DNA of 64,000 nt, taken from positions 62,001 through 126,000 of the forward strand of contig JACRCQ010000077.1 of NCBI GenBank assembly GCA_016218915.1. The letters are read 5' to 3'. Below, piece after piece: positions 43,955-52,318 of this stretch (positions are counted from its first letter, which is position 1; each line of letters starts with the position of its first letter). The DNA comes from Deltaproteobacteria bacterium (lineage in GTDB: Bacteria > Myxococcota_A > Polyangia > Polyangiales > Polyangiaceae). The position numbers and the translations under genes were made by a program. The notes below the pieces were generated by a model. It did no database searches. It worked only from the letters and a program-made list of their open reading frames with translations, and was not told where the DNA came from.

Positions 43955-44512
43955 ATGTGCGAGATGCTCAACATGTTCGTACCTGCGAAGGTGCTTGCGC
44001 CCGAGCCAGTGCGAGGGCTCGCCTTCGGCGAGGCCGGCGAGCTGCAAAAGGACTTCGTGGTCCGGTTCCGAAGCGCGAAGGGCACCTTCCTCGTCGGGAG
44101 CGGGCCCGGCCACTGTCTGTGCGGGTTTGACGACTGGGACGCGCTCTACTCGGTCGCGCGCACCGTGATGGGACAGGCCGCCATCGGCTGGCTTGCCCTC
44201 ATTCACTTCTGGTCGGGCGACCGCTACGAGCTCGTCGAGCGAGAGGTAGACCCCGGCGAGCTGGAGGCGTGTACGGCTATAGAAGTCGGCGAGGTCGTCA
44301 TCCTGCGTGCTCAGCCGGAGGAACAGCGACGCCATCGTCGCGTCGTCCGAGCGTTGCAGGAACGAGTCGGCAGCTACGTGACGCTGACCTTCAAGAGCGG
44401 TCGCGCGCTCCATGGTGAGCTTCGACACTTCGACGCCGAGAGCGAAGTCGGCCGTCTCGACCTCACGACGTTCGTCGCGGGCCAGATCTTCTCGGTCACA
44501 CCACGCGCTTGA
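43955..44512 (+). CDS. Soluble protein of unknown function
   Basis: 185 residues from ATG 43955; the upstream part of the longer frame is the shadow of the GldG-type gene. Features: GFDDWDALYSVARTVMGQAA, a Trp-containing hydrophobic patch (IGWLALIHFWSGDRYELVER) and a beta-rich end (VTLTFKSGRALHGELRHFDA). No signal peptide. It starts 66 bases from the divergent GldG-type gene, so the gap should hold both promoters. Family not recognised. Confidence 0.55.
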   Translation: MCEMLNMFVPAKVLAPEPVRGLAFGEAGELQKDFVVRFRSAKGTFLVGSGPGHCLCGFDDWDALYSVARTVMGQAAIGWLALIHFWSGDRYELVEREVDPGELEACTAIEVGEVVILRAQPEEQRRHRRVVRALQERVGSYVTLTFKSGRALHGELRHFDAESEVGRLDLTTFVAGQIFSVTPRA

Positions 44513-44589
44513 TTCGCCACCTCCTGGGCTCTGGGGCCCCACCAACCCGCACAGTCAGAGGGATCCCCACAAGAAGAGCGCCCTGCACT

Positions 44590-44983
44590 TGCTCTTCGCC
44601 ACCCGCGCGAGCCTTGCCGACATGTACTGGGCAGGCGGCCATCGGCGGAGACCGGCGGCTGACCGTGTAATCGTCACGGACGTCTCCAGCGATGGGGCCA
44701 GTTCCGTCGCCGAGGGGAGTGCGGATGCGCTGGCGCGCCGAGTGAAGAGATGCTTCACAGCGCACGGGCTGCAAGCGTTCCTTAGGCCGGTTCGGCGTGG
44801 GTGACGCTCACCGTCAACAAGAGCGGAAGGGTCACAGCGACGGATGTTCGTCCACTCGGCCTCGTGGGGCCGGCAGAGGCCGAGTGCGTCTCGGACGTGG
44901 CCTCCGAGATGGTCTTCGCGGTCCCGCTCGGAACGACGATGGTTGAGTTCCGGATCCAAGTCGATTCGACGGACAAATCCTGA
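44590..44983 (+). pseudogene. Remnant of an AgmX/PglI-type C-terminal domain, frameshifted
   Basis: One frame reads SADALARRVKRCFTAHGLQA and stops at 44804. The overlapping frame from 44801 reads VTLTVNKSGRVTATDVRPLG ... AECVSDVASEMVFAVPLGTT and MVEFRIQVD. Together they reproduce the domain pattern (conserved Cys helix, GxV strand, second Cys, final beta strands) seen in the intact AgmX/PglI-type gene of this window. No transmembrane part is left. The next 96 bases up to the ternary-system operon hold nothing I can identify. Confidence 0.45.
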
Positions 44984-45079
44984 AGAGAGCGCCCGCGTCG
45001 GGATAGTGCGCGTCTGGCAGGTCTGGTCCGATCCGGGCTTGAAGGCTCCTTGGGTCAAATAAACCGCTTTGCGAGGCGC

Positions 45080-47806
45080 TCACAGAACGAACCATTCAAG
45101 CTCGCCCGTGCGGACGTCCAGCGATGCGATGCGACCGGCGCTGTCGGCCGTGAGCAGTTCGTGGGCGTTGAAGCGGACCGCGGTGAGCGCGGCCGAATCG
45201 ACACGGAGGCGCGCCTGAACGGCGGTCACTGCGAGTACGGCCGCCCCGGTCTTCCGATCGGAAGACGCGCGCGTTGCTCTCAGCTCGAGAGTCAGTGCGC
45301 CGTGCTGGTCCCTGTTCGCCGTCGCGATCGCACCATGGGATAGCGCCAGGAATTCGCAGCGCCCGGCCAGCTCGAGGGTGCCGTGCGAATCGCCGTCCCA
45401 GATCGACACGAATGCCGCGACGTCTCCGCGATCCAGGGCGAGCGCCACGGCAGTTGCCGTGACCGCCAGAGCGGCGACCCGCGAGAACGGCGGCCCGCTC
45501 CCATCGAGATCTTCCCCGAGCGCCGGCATGGTCTTGCGCGAACGCAGCGTCATAGTCCGATCGTAGGACCAGCGTTGCATGCCCCCAACGGTGGACCAGA
45601 GGATGGCTACGGCGCAGCGGTCGCGCTCGACTGCCAAAGCAGTCCCCTCGCCATCCACGGTCCACGTGCTGTGGGCTTCCGGCGCTAGCACATCCAGCGC
45701 CTGCACCGTTCGCCCCTGCGAGACGAGCCAGGACTCGCCATCGAAGGTTGAGGCAAAGGCGCTGAGCCGCAGCTCAAGCCACGGCTCAGCGCGGCGCCCC
45801 GCGAGATCAAGACGGGAGATGCGAGAGGTCCCGTCTCCAAGCGGATGAATGCCTAGGGCGCGGTCGCCCGCGTCCGCCAGCACCAAGCGCGTCGCCGGTT
45901 GGTCGAAGAGGTGCAGGACGCGACCGTCCCGTGCGAGAAGTTGAACTCCGGCCTGGCCCAGTGCGGCCAGAAGGCGTCCGCTCGGCAGTCGAACGACATC
46001 GGCCGCAATTTGGGCACCTCGATGCTTGAGGGTATGCTCAACCGGCGCCGCGGCGTCGAGCTCGGGTCGCGCGGGGAAAACCGGGAAGCGGCCGAGGTCG
46101 GACCGGAGCGCGGCGTCGCCTGCGGCCGAGCATAGCCGTGCCAGTTCGCCGCGATCGACGGACGTCGCCAGCTCGACGCGATCGCGCAGCACTGGACGCA
46201 ACAGGGTGCCGAGCAGGGCGAGGGCACGCGGGCTCTTGTGGCGAGCGAGAGCGTCGGCCAGCTCGAACCGGCGCCGAGCATCGTCACGGGTTTGTCCTCC
46301 CGTGGCGCAGAGCACGCGATCGCGCACCTGCTCCCATGGGGAATCGCTCTCCACTGCCCAGCGCGCCAGCATGCGCGGAGCCAGTGCCTCGCCTGCCGCA
46401 ACGGCGCACTCGATCCAGCGCAGCGCGAGTGGTCGGGCGGTAGCCACCGGCCAGACCGCCTCCACCGCTTCATCAAAGCGACCGGCGCTCGCGAGGAGAT
46501 CGCCCCAGAGCAAGCGTAGCTGCACGGCCTCCTCGGCGTGTCCGCGCTCGAGACGCGCAATGGCCGCGGCGAATGCCCTGTGTTGACGTGCGACCCGGAT
46601 GGCTGCGGCGCGGTCGCGCGCCAGCATCCATAGTCGGATTGCCAGCACAGGATCGTGCGCGAGACGGGCCTCAGCAAGCTCGGCGGCGAAGCGGAACCTG
46701 CGATGTCGCTCCAGCAACGCGATCGCCTCGGCGGGCGTATCGAGGAGGTCCGCAAGCACGAACGCAGCCTCCTCGACGCGGCCCTGACCCTCGAGTCGTT
46801 CCTTTGCCGACCGGTAGAGGGCGCTTAGCTCGGCGTGCAGCGAGGGACCGACACCGACCGAGCTGGTCGCGACGATTCGCGACATCGACGGCCGCAGCTC
46901 GGAGCGCGAGGCGCCGAGGCGCCACGCCGGCGGCAGGGGCTCGCGCGCCCATAATGCCGACAGGGGAATTGCCTCTCGGAGAGCACGATCGAGGTCTCCC
47001 TGCCGGAGGAGGCGCATCGTGCGCATCAGATAAGCCGCGTGCTTCCTGCCCACGAGCCATCCAAGCGCGCCGCGCATCCACAGGCGTGATAGCAAGCTCT
47101 TCACGGCCAACCACAGCGGCGATGGCAGCCCCTCGGGTGCCGGCGGGCGGACAGCGCCGGTCGTGCGTCCGGGGCCGAGCCAGGCCGCGAACAACCCGCG
47201 GACGAATCCCTGTGCTGCTCTTCCCAGCACCGCGAGCGCACGCGATACCGCGGCCCCTGCCTGAGCGGTTCGGCGAGGCGCCCGCAACGCGGCGAGGACG
47301 CTCGCACGATCCACAGATGCCGGGGGGATGGACAGAAGCGCGCGCACCTCGGCCGGCGGCGGCGGCGAAGCGATGGTCTGCGGTGCCGCCTCGCCAAGGG
47401 ACGCAACCTCGGCTAGCCGACTACTTGCGAGCTCTAGCCACTGCTCCGGCGTCTCCAGACACGCATCCGTGCAGCGTTCGATGCACCATCGGCCGCTTGC
47501 AGGAACCAGCACTTCCCCTTCCAGGAGCGGCGGCTTTTCCGGTGCCGGTCCAGCAGAAAGGCCAGCGCCACTGCGCACGAGGACGAGGCCAGGGGCGCGG
47601 TCGCAACGTACTCGCACTGCGTCGCGCAGGCGCAGCAGAGGCCCGAGCGCTGTGCGGTATACGGCGGCGCCTGGCGTCCAGCAGGCGAGAATGCGTCGCC
47701 GGGCCTCGGGGGCAGAGATCTGCGCCGCCGGAAAGATGAAACCTCCGGCCATCACTGAGCCGCGGTGAAGCTGCGGGCGCGGTCGCGAGGTCCGCTCCGG
47801 CGTCAT
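45080..47806 (-). CDS. bpX6-domain and beta-propeller protein of a MoxR-vWA-beta-propeller ternary system
   Basis: 908 residues from ATG 47806, which overlaps the stop of the preceding gene as ATGA. The N-terminal 100 residues match the bpX6 domain: GGFIFPAAQISAPEARRRIL, WTPGAAVYRTALGPLLRLRD, RCDRAPGLVLVRS. A long helical middle (about 230-560) follows, with short TPR-like pairs (KERLEGQGRVEEAAFVLADL; FAAELAEARLAHDPVLAIRL). The C-terminal 330 residues form a beta-propeller of WD-like blades (VVRLPSGRLLAALGQAGVQL; SRLDLAGRRAEPWLELRLSA; TADSAGRIASLDVRTGELEW). It is the last gene of the four-gene operon. It probably acts as a recognition or scaffold subunit for the MoxR ATPase. Confidence 0.8.
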   Translation of the reverse strand: MTPERTSRPRPQLHRGSVMAGGFIFPAAQISAPEARRRILACWTPGAAVYRTALGPLLRLRDAVRVRCDRAPGLVLVRSGAGLSAGPAPEKPPLLEGEVLVPASGRWCIERCTDACLETPEQWLELASSRLAEVASLGEAAPQTIASPPPPAEVRALLSIPPASVDRASVLAALRAPRRTAQAGAAVSRALAVLGRAAQGFVRGLFAAWLGPGRTTGAVRPPAPEGLPSPLWLAVKSLLSRLWMRGALGWLVGRKHAAYLMRTMRLLRQGDLDRALREAIPLSALWAREPLPPAWRLGASRSELRPSMSRIVATSSVGVGPSLHAELSALYRSAKERLEGQGRVEEAAFVLADLLDTPAEAIALLERHRRFRFAAELAEARLAHDPVLAIRLWMLARDRAAAIRVARQHRAFAAAIARLERGHAEEAVQLRLLWGDLLASAGRFDEAVEAVWPVATARPLALRWIECAVAAGEALAPRMLARWAVESDSPWEQVRDRVLCATGGQTRDDARRRFELADALARHKSPRALALLGTLLRPVLRDRVELATSVDRGELARLCSAAGDAALRSDLGRFPVFPARPELDAAAPVEHTLKHRGAQIAADVVRLPSGRLLAALGQAGVQLLARDGRVLHLFDQPATRLVLADAGDRALGIHPLGDGTSRISRLDLAGRRAEPWLELRLSAFASTFDGESWLVSQGRTVQALDVLAPEAHSTWTVDGEGTALAVERDRCAVAILWSTVGGMQRWSYDRTMTLRSRKTMPALGEDLDGSGPPFSRVAALAVTATAVALALDRGDVAAFVSIWDGDSHGTLELAGRCEFLALSHGAIATANRDQHGALTLELRATRASSDRKTGAAVLAVTAVQARLRVDSAALTAVRFNAHELLTADSAGRIASLDVRTGELEWFVL

Positions 47807-49569
47807 GACGAGAGCACCCGCATTAGCGCCCGGCCGCCCGCGTTCACCACGACGACCTCTCCGGCGCGGGTCAGGTATGCGACCCGCATGCCGTGCCGGC
47901 TCGTCGCGACATCCACGATCTCCGCCGAAGCGATCGGGAATCTGACCGCTCCGCCGCGCCCCGCCCAGCCGAGGGCCCTGCGGTCGGCCTCCAGGAGCAA
48001 CAGCGCCGGACACTCGCGATCGATGTAGCCCACACCACACACGATCGAGCCCTTCCAGGGTGATAGGTCGGTGGAGGGCCTCGTGCGGTGCTCGGTCGCG
48101 GTCCACGAGTGATGGCGCAGGCGCCAGAGCCCGTTGTCGCGCGGTTCGGCGATGAGCAGCTGGAGGGTCTTTGCCTGGCCGCGCCACGGCAAGATGAAGC
48201 CCCCGCTTGCGACGTCGACATCTTCCAGCCATCGAGGCTCATGGCCAATCAGCTCCAGGACTCCCCAGGGGAGTTGCGGCCGGCGGGCGAGCGCCACGGT
48301 GGTGTCGTCTCCGATCTCGATCAGGTCCGCGACGTGGAAGGACCGTCGGGTGAGATGAAGTGTCTTCCGTTGCAAAGAGAAGAGCGCGCCGTCGCCATCA
48401 CGGAAGACGACACTGCCGCCTACGATCTGGAGCGCGGCGTGCGACAGCCGCTCTGACGCCTTCGGTACCTGATCGCCGGACAGCGCCACTTTCTGGCGCG
48501 CCTGGGGAACGCCCCACAACCATGCCGTCGGCCCGTGACGCGTGATCGCGACAATACCGCCCCGCCACCAACCTGCGGCCACAAGCTGGTGGTCCGGCTC
48601 CAGCTCCATGACCTCCGGCCGCGGTGTCCGCCCAACGCCCCCCGTTGGCGCCCAGACCAGCAGGGCCCCGTCTCGGCGACGCACCAGGAGACGCTGTCCG
48701 CTTTGAACGAAGCGCAGTCCATGCCCCGCTTCGATTGCGCCCAGAACCAGAGCGGTCGGTGCTGACACGGATTCAAACGGATCCTGCAGCAGCGCTGCGC
48801 ACAGGCGCGGCGTTGGGAGATCGACCCTCAGCGTCCGCGACTGCTGGCCGGCGCGCCGGATCGTGAACTGAAGCTTTCGGCCGGATTCCATGATGTGCTC
48901 GTCGATCTCGAGGTGGGGGGCATGCTCGAGTGGCGTGCCGAGCGTGAGCGCGCGGAGCGCGGGCCCGCCCACAAGCCAGAGGTCAGACAAGGCAACGGCA
49001 CTTGCCTTCACGACGATCTGCAAACGCTCCAGGAGCTCCCGCGACGCCAGCATGAGCGAGCGAGCTTCGAGCAGCGCCAGTACCGCCGTCTTGGAGACTT
49101 CACCATCGAGTAGAACTTCGGGAGCCTGCATCACGCCCCGCAGCAGGGCCGAACCCTCCTGCTCGGCCCGGAGCGCAAGAACGAGCAGCGTCGCGAGATG
49201 ACCGATGCGGGGAGCCCCGAGTTGGTCCGGGCCGGCGTCGAACAGCACGAGCGCGCGCTTGGCGGCAGCAGGCGAATGAAAGCGAATTTGGTGAAACAGG
49301 TGTTCGCGCCACGCAGCCCGGCGCAGGAACTCATCCACCGATGCGTCGGCCAGCGCCCATTCGCTGGCGAGCAGACGCTCGTACGCGCCGCGGCGGCCGA
49401 GCCCATCGAAGCCGTCCGGCTCGCCGTTGCCATGTGGAGCAGTGGCCGTCGGCCCCATGGCTGAATCGAGTCTCGGCAGCCAGGGTGAGAGCGCATTTGC
49501 GATGTCCCGCGGAAAGAGGCCGAGCAACGAGCGCCAGCTCGCGATGGGGCGCGGTAGCAACGAGGTCAC
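47803..49569 (-). CDS. Degenerate-VWA plus beta-propeller protein of the ternary system
   Basis: 588 residues from GTG 49569, overlapping the bpX5 stop as GTGA. After an N-terminal helical segment, residues about 65-220 fit a VWA-like fold: EWALADASVDEFLRRAAWRE then RALVLFDAGPDQLGAPRIGH. The first MIDAS motif is DAGPD rather than DxSxS, so metal binding is probably lost or altered. Residues 250-588 form a beta-propeller (GHGLRFVQSGQRLLVRRRDG; IVAITRHGPTAWLWGVPQAR; MRVAYLTRAGEVVVVNAGGR). It is expected to couple the MoxR ATPase to its target, as VWA proteins do in other MoxR systems. Confidence 0.78.
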   Translation of the reverse strand: MTSLLPRPIASWRSLLGLFPRDIANALSPWLPRLDSAMGPTATAPHGNGEPDGFDGLGRRGAYERLLASEWALADASVDEFLRRAAWREHLFHQIRFHSPAAAKRALVLFDAGPDQLGAPRIGHLATLLVLALRAEQEGSALLRGVMQAPEVLLDGEVSKTAVLALLEARSLMLASRELLERLQIVVKASAVALSDLWLVGGPALRALTLGTPLEHAPHLEIDEHIMESGRKLQFTIRRAGQQSRTLRVDLPTPRLCAALLQDPFESVSAPTALVLGAIEAGHGLRFVQSGQRLLVRRRDGALLVWAPTGGVGRTPRPEVMELEPDHQLVAAGWWRGGIVAITRHGPTAWLWGVPQARQKVALSGDQVPKASERLSHAALQIVGGSVVFRDGDGALFSLQRKTLHLTRRSFHVADLIEIGDDTTVALARRPQLPWGVLELIGHEPRWLEDVDVASGGFILPWRGQAKTLQLLIAEPRDNGLWRLRHHSWTATEHRTRPSTDLSPWKGSIVCGVGYIDRECPALLLLEADRRALGWAGRGGAVRFPIASAEIVDVATSRHGMRVAYLTRAGEVVVVNAGGRALMRVLSS

Positions 49570-50006
49570 AGGTGCAACCCCATCGTGGTCGCGAGGCGGG
49601 CGTGCATCACAGGCAGCGCCGCGGCCAGCGGAATGATGCACAGCGGCTCGGCGCAGAGCACGGCGAGTGGCGCTCCGGTCGCAGCACCCGAGAGGCGGAG
49701 GATGGCCCGCTCTATGAGATCGACCGGAACCGATGGGCGCAGGCAGGTGGGTAGGCGGAGCCGCGGCGCCGCTGGATCGATTCCCAGATAGACAACGCCA
49801 TCGACCCAGGGCAGGTTCTCGGGGGCGCCGCAGACCGCGAGAACGTCAGCCCCCGCCACACCGCGCAGAAGTGTGAGCTTCTCGGCGGGCTCTGCCTGTA
49901 GTCGCCGTGCGAGCGCCAGAGCCGCTGCGCCGCACGCTGCGGCAGCGCAAGGGTCCAGGGGTACGAGCCGCGGCTGCCATTCGATGCTGACCAGCTGCTC
50001 TCTCAT
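49566..50006 (-). CDS. bpX5-domain protein of the ternary system
   Basis: 146 residues from ATG 50006, overlapping the MoxR stop (ATGA). The pattern fits the bpX5 family: IEWQPRLVPLDPCAAAACGA, LARRLQAEPAEKLTLLRGVA, GAPENLPWVDGVVYLGIDPA with the hallmark LPWVDGV.YLG, and RLPTCLRPSVPVDLIERAIL. No catalytic motif or membrane segment. It lies between the ATPase and the VWA-propeller genes in a strictly coupled operon, so it is likely a fixed-stoichiometry adaptor between them. Confidence 0.78.
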   Translation of the reverse strand: MREQLVSIEWQPRLVPLDPCAAAACGAAALALARRLQAEPAEKLTLLRGVAGADVLAVCGAPENLPWVDGVVYLGIDPAAPRLRLPTCLRPSVPVDLIERAILRLSGAATGAPLAVLCAEPLCIIPLAAALPVMHARLATTMGLHL

Positions 50007-51178
50007 GGGGATGCGGGCTGCGGTGTGTTCCCCGGAGCGAGTATGGTCGCCACATCCGTGCGAAGCGCCTTCAGCTCCTCGGGCAACTCCTCGGGCGCGA
50101 AGATGGAGTCGATCTCGCGCGCCACCGACTCGAGGCGTAACCGCCAGACCTGCTGTGCGTCCATGTCCCCGGCTCCGGGGCGCTCTCCGAGCAGCAATCG
50201 ACCTGCCTCGATCACGCGGATCGCTCTCGCGCGAGGCCCCTGCGATGCTTCCAGCGCAGCGGCGGGCAGGGTGCCACTTTCCGACCGTGCGAGCCGTTCC
50301 CGAAGGACGTCGCGCGCGATCTTCTGCCCGTCGGCCGTCGGCACCACGAAGACGATAGGCCAGAGATCGCCCGGTGCAGCGGTCGTGCGACCGTCGAGGA
50401 GAGCGGCAGCCGCCATCAGGCGCTGCACGCGCACGGCGCGACGGTCAGATAGCGTCAGGCCTGCCCCTCGCAGCAGACGCAGAGCGTCGGCGAGGTGCGG
50501 GCGCGCTGCCTCCACATCTACGCGATCGACCGCCTCCCCGAGCGCGTCCAGGTCCGAAATGCTGCCGGCTGCGCCGAGCGCGGGGCGCAGCCAGCCGGCC
50601 TCGAGGAGTTCCTCGAGCTGCGGCTCGGGAACCGGCTCCACGAAGGCTCGCACCAAGAAGCGGTCTGCAAAGGCGGCGAGCACCTCATCATTGGGCAAGA
50701 CGTTCGCCGCGCCGACACAGACCCGCAAGGGACAGGTGCGGCGGGAGTGCCCTCGCACGAACATCCGCTCGTTCAGGATGCCGAGCAGGGTGTTCAGGAT
50801 GGCGGTTGAGCCCTGGAACACCTCGTCGAGGAAGGCCAGTTCGGCCTCGGGGAGCATGCCGTCGGTTTCGGTCTCGACCAAGCCGTCCTTCAGCTTCCGC
50901 AAGCTGATCGGGCCGAAAATCTCGCTCGGCTCGGTGAAGCGCCCGACGAGATACTCGAAGTAGCGGCCGCCCAAACCGCGCGCGATGCGCCTCACGGCCT
51001 CGCTTTTGGCCGTGCCTGGCGGCCCGATGACCAGAACGTGTTCTCGAGCCACCGCAGCCAGCGCCACCAACTCGACCAGCGCGTCACGTTCGACGAGTCC
51101 GCGGCTAGCATCGCGGATCACTCGGCGAAGGTCAGCCGCCCTGCGGGCGAGGTCCGTCCCGCTTTGCAAGGGGGGCAT
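50003..51178 (-). CDS. MoxR-family AAA+ ATPase of the ternary system
   Basis: 391 residues from ATG 51178 (ATG 51190 also possible; neither has a strong ribosome site). Walker A LVIGPPGTAKSEAVRR (Lys58), MoxR/RavA pore region GRFTEPSEIFGPISLRKLKD, Walker B AELAFLDEVFQGS (Asp118-Glu119), sensor 1 GAANVLP (Asn159), then a helical lid and a C-terminal helical extension. MoxR ATPases remodel proteins through VWA partners, and this one is followed by bpX5, VWA-propeller and bpX6-propeller genes with 4-base overlaps. The combination defines the MoxR-vWA-beta-propeller class of predicted conflict systems. Confidence 0.88.
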   Translation of the reverse strand: MPPLQSGTDLARRAADLRRVIRDASRGLVERDALVELVALAAVAREHVLVIGPPGTAKSEAVRRIARGLGGRYFEYLVGRFTEPSEIFGPISLRKLKDGLVETETDGMLPEAELAFLDEVFQGSTAILNTLLGILNERMFVRGHSRRTCPLRVCVGAANVLPNDEVLAAFADRFLVRAFVEPVPEPQLEELLEAGWLRPALGAAGSISDLDALGEAVDRVDVEAARPHLADALRLLRGAGLTLSDRRAVRVQRLMAAAALLDGRTTAAPGDLWPIVFVVPTADGQKIARDVLRERLARSESGTLPAAALEASQGPRARAIRVIEAGRLLLGERPGAGDMDAQQVWRLRLESVAREIDSIFAPEELPEELKALRTDVATILAPGNTPQPASP

Positions 51179-51298
51179 CGGTGACAGCATACCGGAAACG
51201 CATCGATGACGACAAGACGGTGGCCTGCGGCGGCAGGAAGCTGTCGCGGGAACCAAGCACACGATTGCCGTCGTCGTCCACTGGCGGCTCCGCCCGCA

Positions 51299-51610
51299 AT
51301 GCCACTGTATGTGGTCGGCGTCGGGATCGCCTCGACCTGGCAGGGCGCCTGGAACGGGCGTGGCGTTCCACGCGACGAAACGGCCGCTGCCGCAAAGTAT
51401 GCCTTTGCTTGTCAGGAGTACGTAGGTCTCGCGTGCATCGATCTGGCCATGATTGATGCGGTCGGTCCTGGCGTTCCGGCAGACCCGGCAGCAGCCGCTG
51501 CTGCAGCGGAGAAGGGATGCTACACACGCGCGCAGTGCCAGAACAAGCTGCGCCGCCCCAAGCGCCGAGCGACAAGCGACCGTAGAAGGCAGGGATTGGC
51601 GGTTCGGTAG
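51299..51610 (+). pseudogene. Remnant of a Sel1-like repeat protein
   Basis: The frame holds two tandem Sel1-like units with the myxobacterial cysteine pattern: WQGAWNGRGVPRDETAAAAK and YAFACQEYVGLACIDLAMID, then AVGPGVPADPAAAAAAAEKG followed by Cys. It ends in Arg-rich sequence and has no signal peptide or further repeats, so it is probably the broken end of a longer Sel1-repeat gene. The first bases overlap the leader of the divergent MoxR operon. Confidence 0.45.
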
Positions 51611-51682
51611 TTCCTCGTTGGCACGAGTCGCGCCGCCTATGTTCCATGCGCACCACGTCAAGCGACGCGGCGACGAGCCTTG

Positions 51683-52057
51683 TCAGTCATCGCCTTGCAG
51701 ATCGACGATCTGGCTCTCATCTTTCCACCAGATCATCGACAGGATCGAGTCGCTGGAGCGCACGCAGTCCTCGACGACACAGTAGTTCTTTGCGTCCTCG
51801 TGCTCGATCCAGTCGTCGGCATCGACGGTGGTCGGGCCTGGGGCGGTGACGGCGCCGGCCAGCAAGGCGGTAGCCACCGCGCCTGCGCCAGGCTGACGCA
51901 CCGGCCGGAGCTCCGTCGGCACCAAAGCCGATCTGAAGCACCGCAAGCGCCCTTGCTGGTTGGAGCAGACCAGCATCGCAGGATGCCGTCCCAGCTCGAC
52001 AAGGCGGATCGCCGTCGCAGTGAGGCTCGTCTCGAACGCGTCCGCGAGGTTGCGCAC
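51683..52057 (-). pseudogene. C-terminal remnant of an ImmA/IrrE-family metallopeptidase gene
   Basis: Minus-strand frame of 124 residues reading LADAFETSLTATAIRLVELG, AMLVCSNQQGRLRCFRSALV and later WIEHEDAKNYCVVEDCVRSS with SILSMIWWKDESQIVDL. This fits the region after the HExxH helix of ImmA/IrrE proteins (xLAxxFxVSxxAxxxRLVEL, then a beta strand). The HExxH motif itself and the helix-turn-helix are absent, so it cannot be active. The overlapping plus-strand gene start suggests the DNA here was rearranged. Confidence 0.5.
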
Positions 52058-52318
52058 ACCCCCTACGACGAACCGCTTATCGCGGACCTGCAGAGGATCT
52101 CGGATCTGTCACCCGATCTTGTGAAGGCAGAGGCGGCTACCGATGGTTTGACGATTTGGGGAAGCGCTGGCACGCTCCGGACTCGCTATGAGGCGCTCGC
52201 GCTTCGCTTCGATCGGGGTACCCCACTGGCATTCGCCGCGCTTGCCGACGCAGCTCGACAGTACTGGGATGAATGGAGGAAGCACTGGGACAAGGAGCAG
52301 AAGGAGAACATTCGATGA
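51983..52318 (+). CDS. Small charged protein of unknown function
   Basis: Up to 111 residues from ATG 51983, though the real start may be later because the first 25 codons overlap the ImmA-like remnant on the other strand. Charged and helical; C-terminus AARQYWDEWRKHWDKEQKEN is strongly amphipathic. Its stop overlaps the next start as ATGA, placing it first in a three-gene coupled operon. Family not recognised. Confidence 0.5.
   Translation: MPSQLDKADRRRSEARLERVREVAHTPYDEPLIADLQRISDLSPDLVKAEAATDGLTIWGSAGTLRTRYEALALRFDRGTPLAFAALADAARQYWDEWRKHWDKEQKENIR

Noticed and set aside
43889-44545. N-terminal extension of the GldG-type gene to 44545
   Set aside because: The added residues are the opposite strand of the divergent 185-residue gene; the signal peptide marks ATG 43888 as the start.
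46573-47739. 388-residue plus-strand open frame within the ternary-system operon
   Set aside because: Arg-rich shadow of the bpX6/propeller gene, which has coherent domains and coupled starts.
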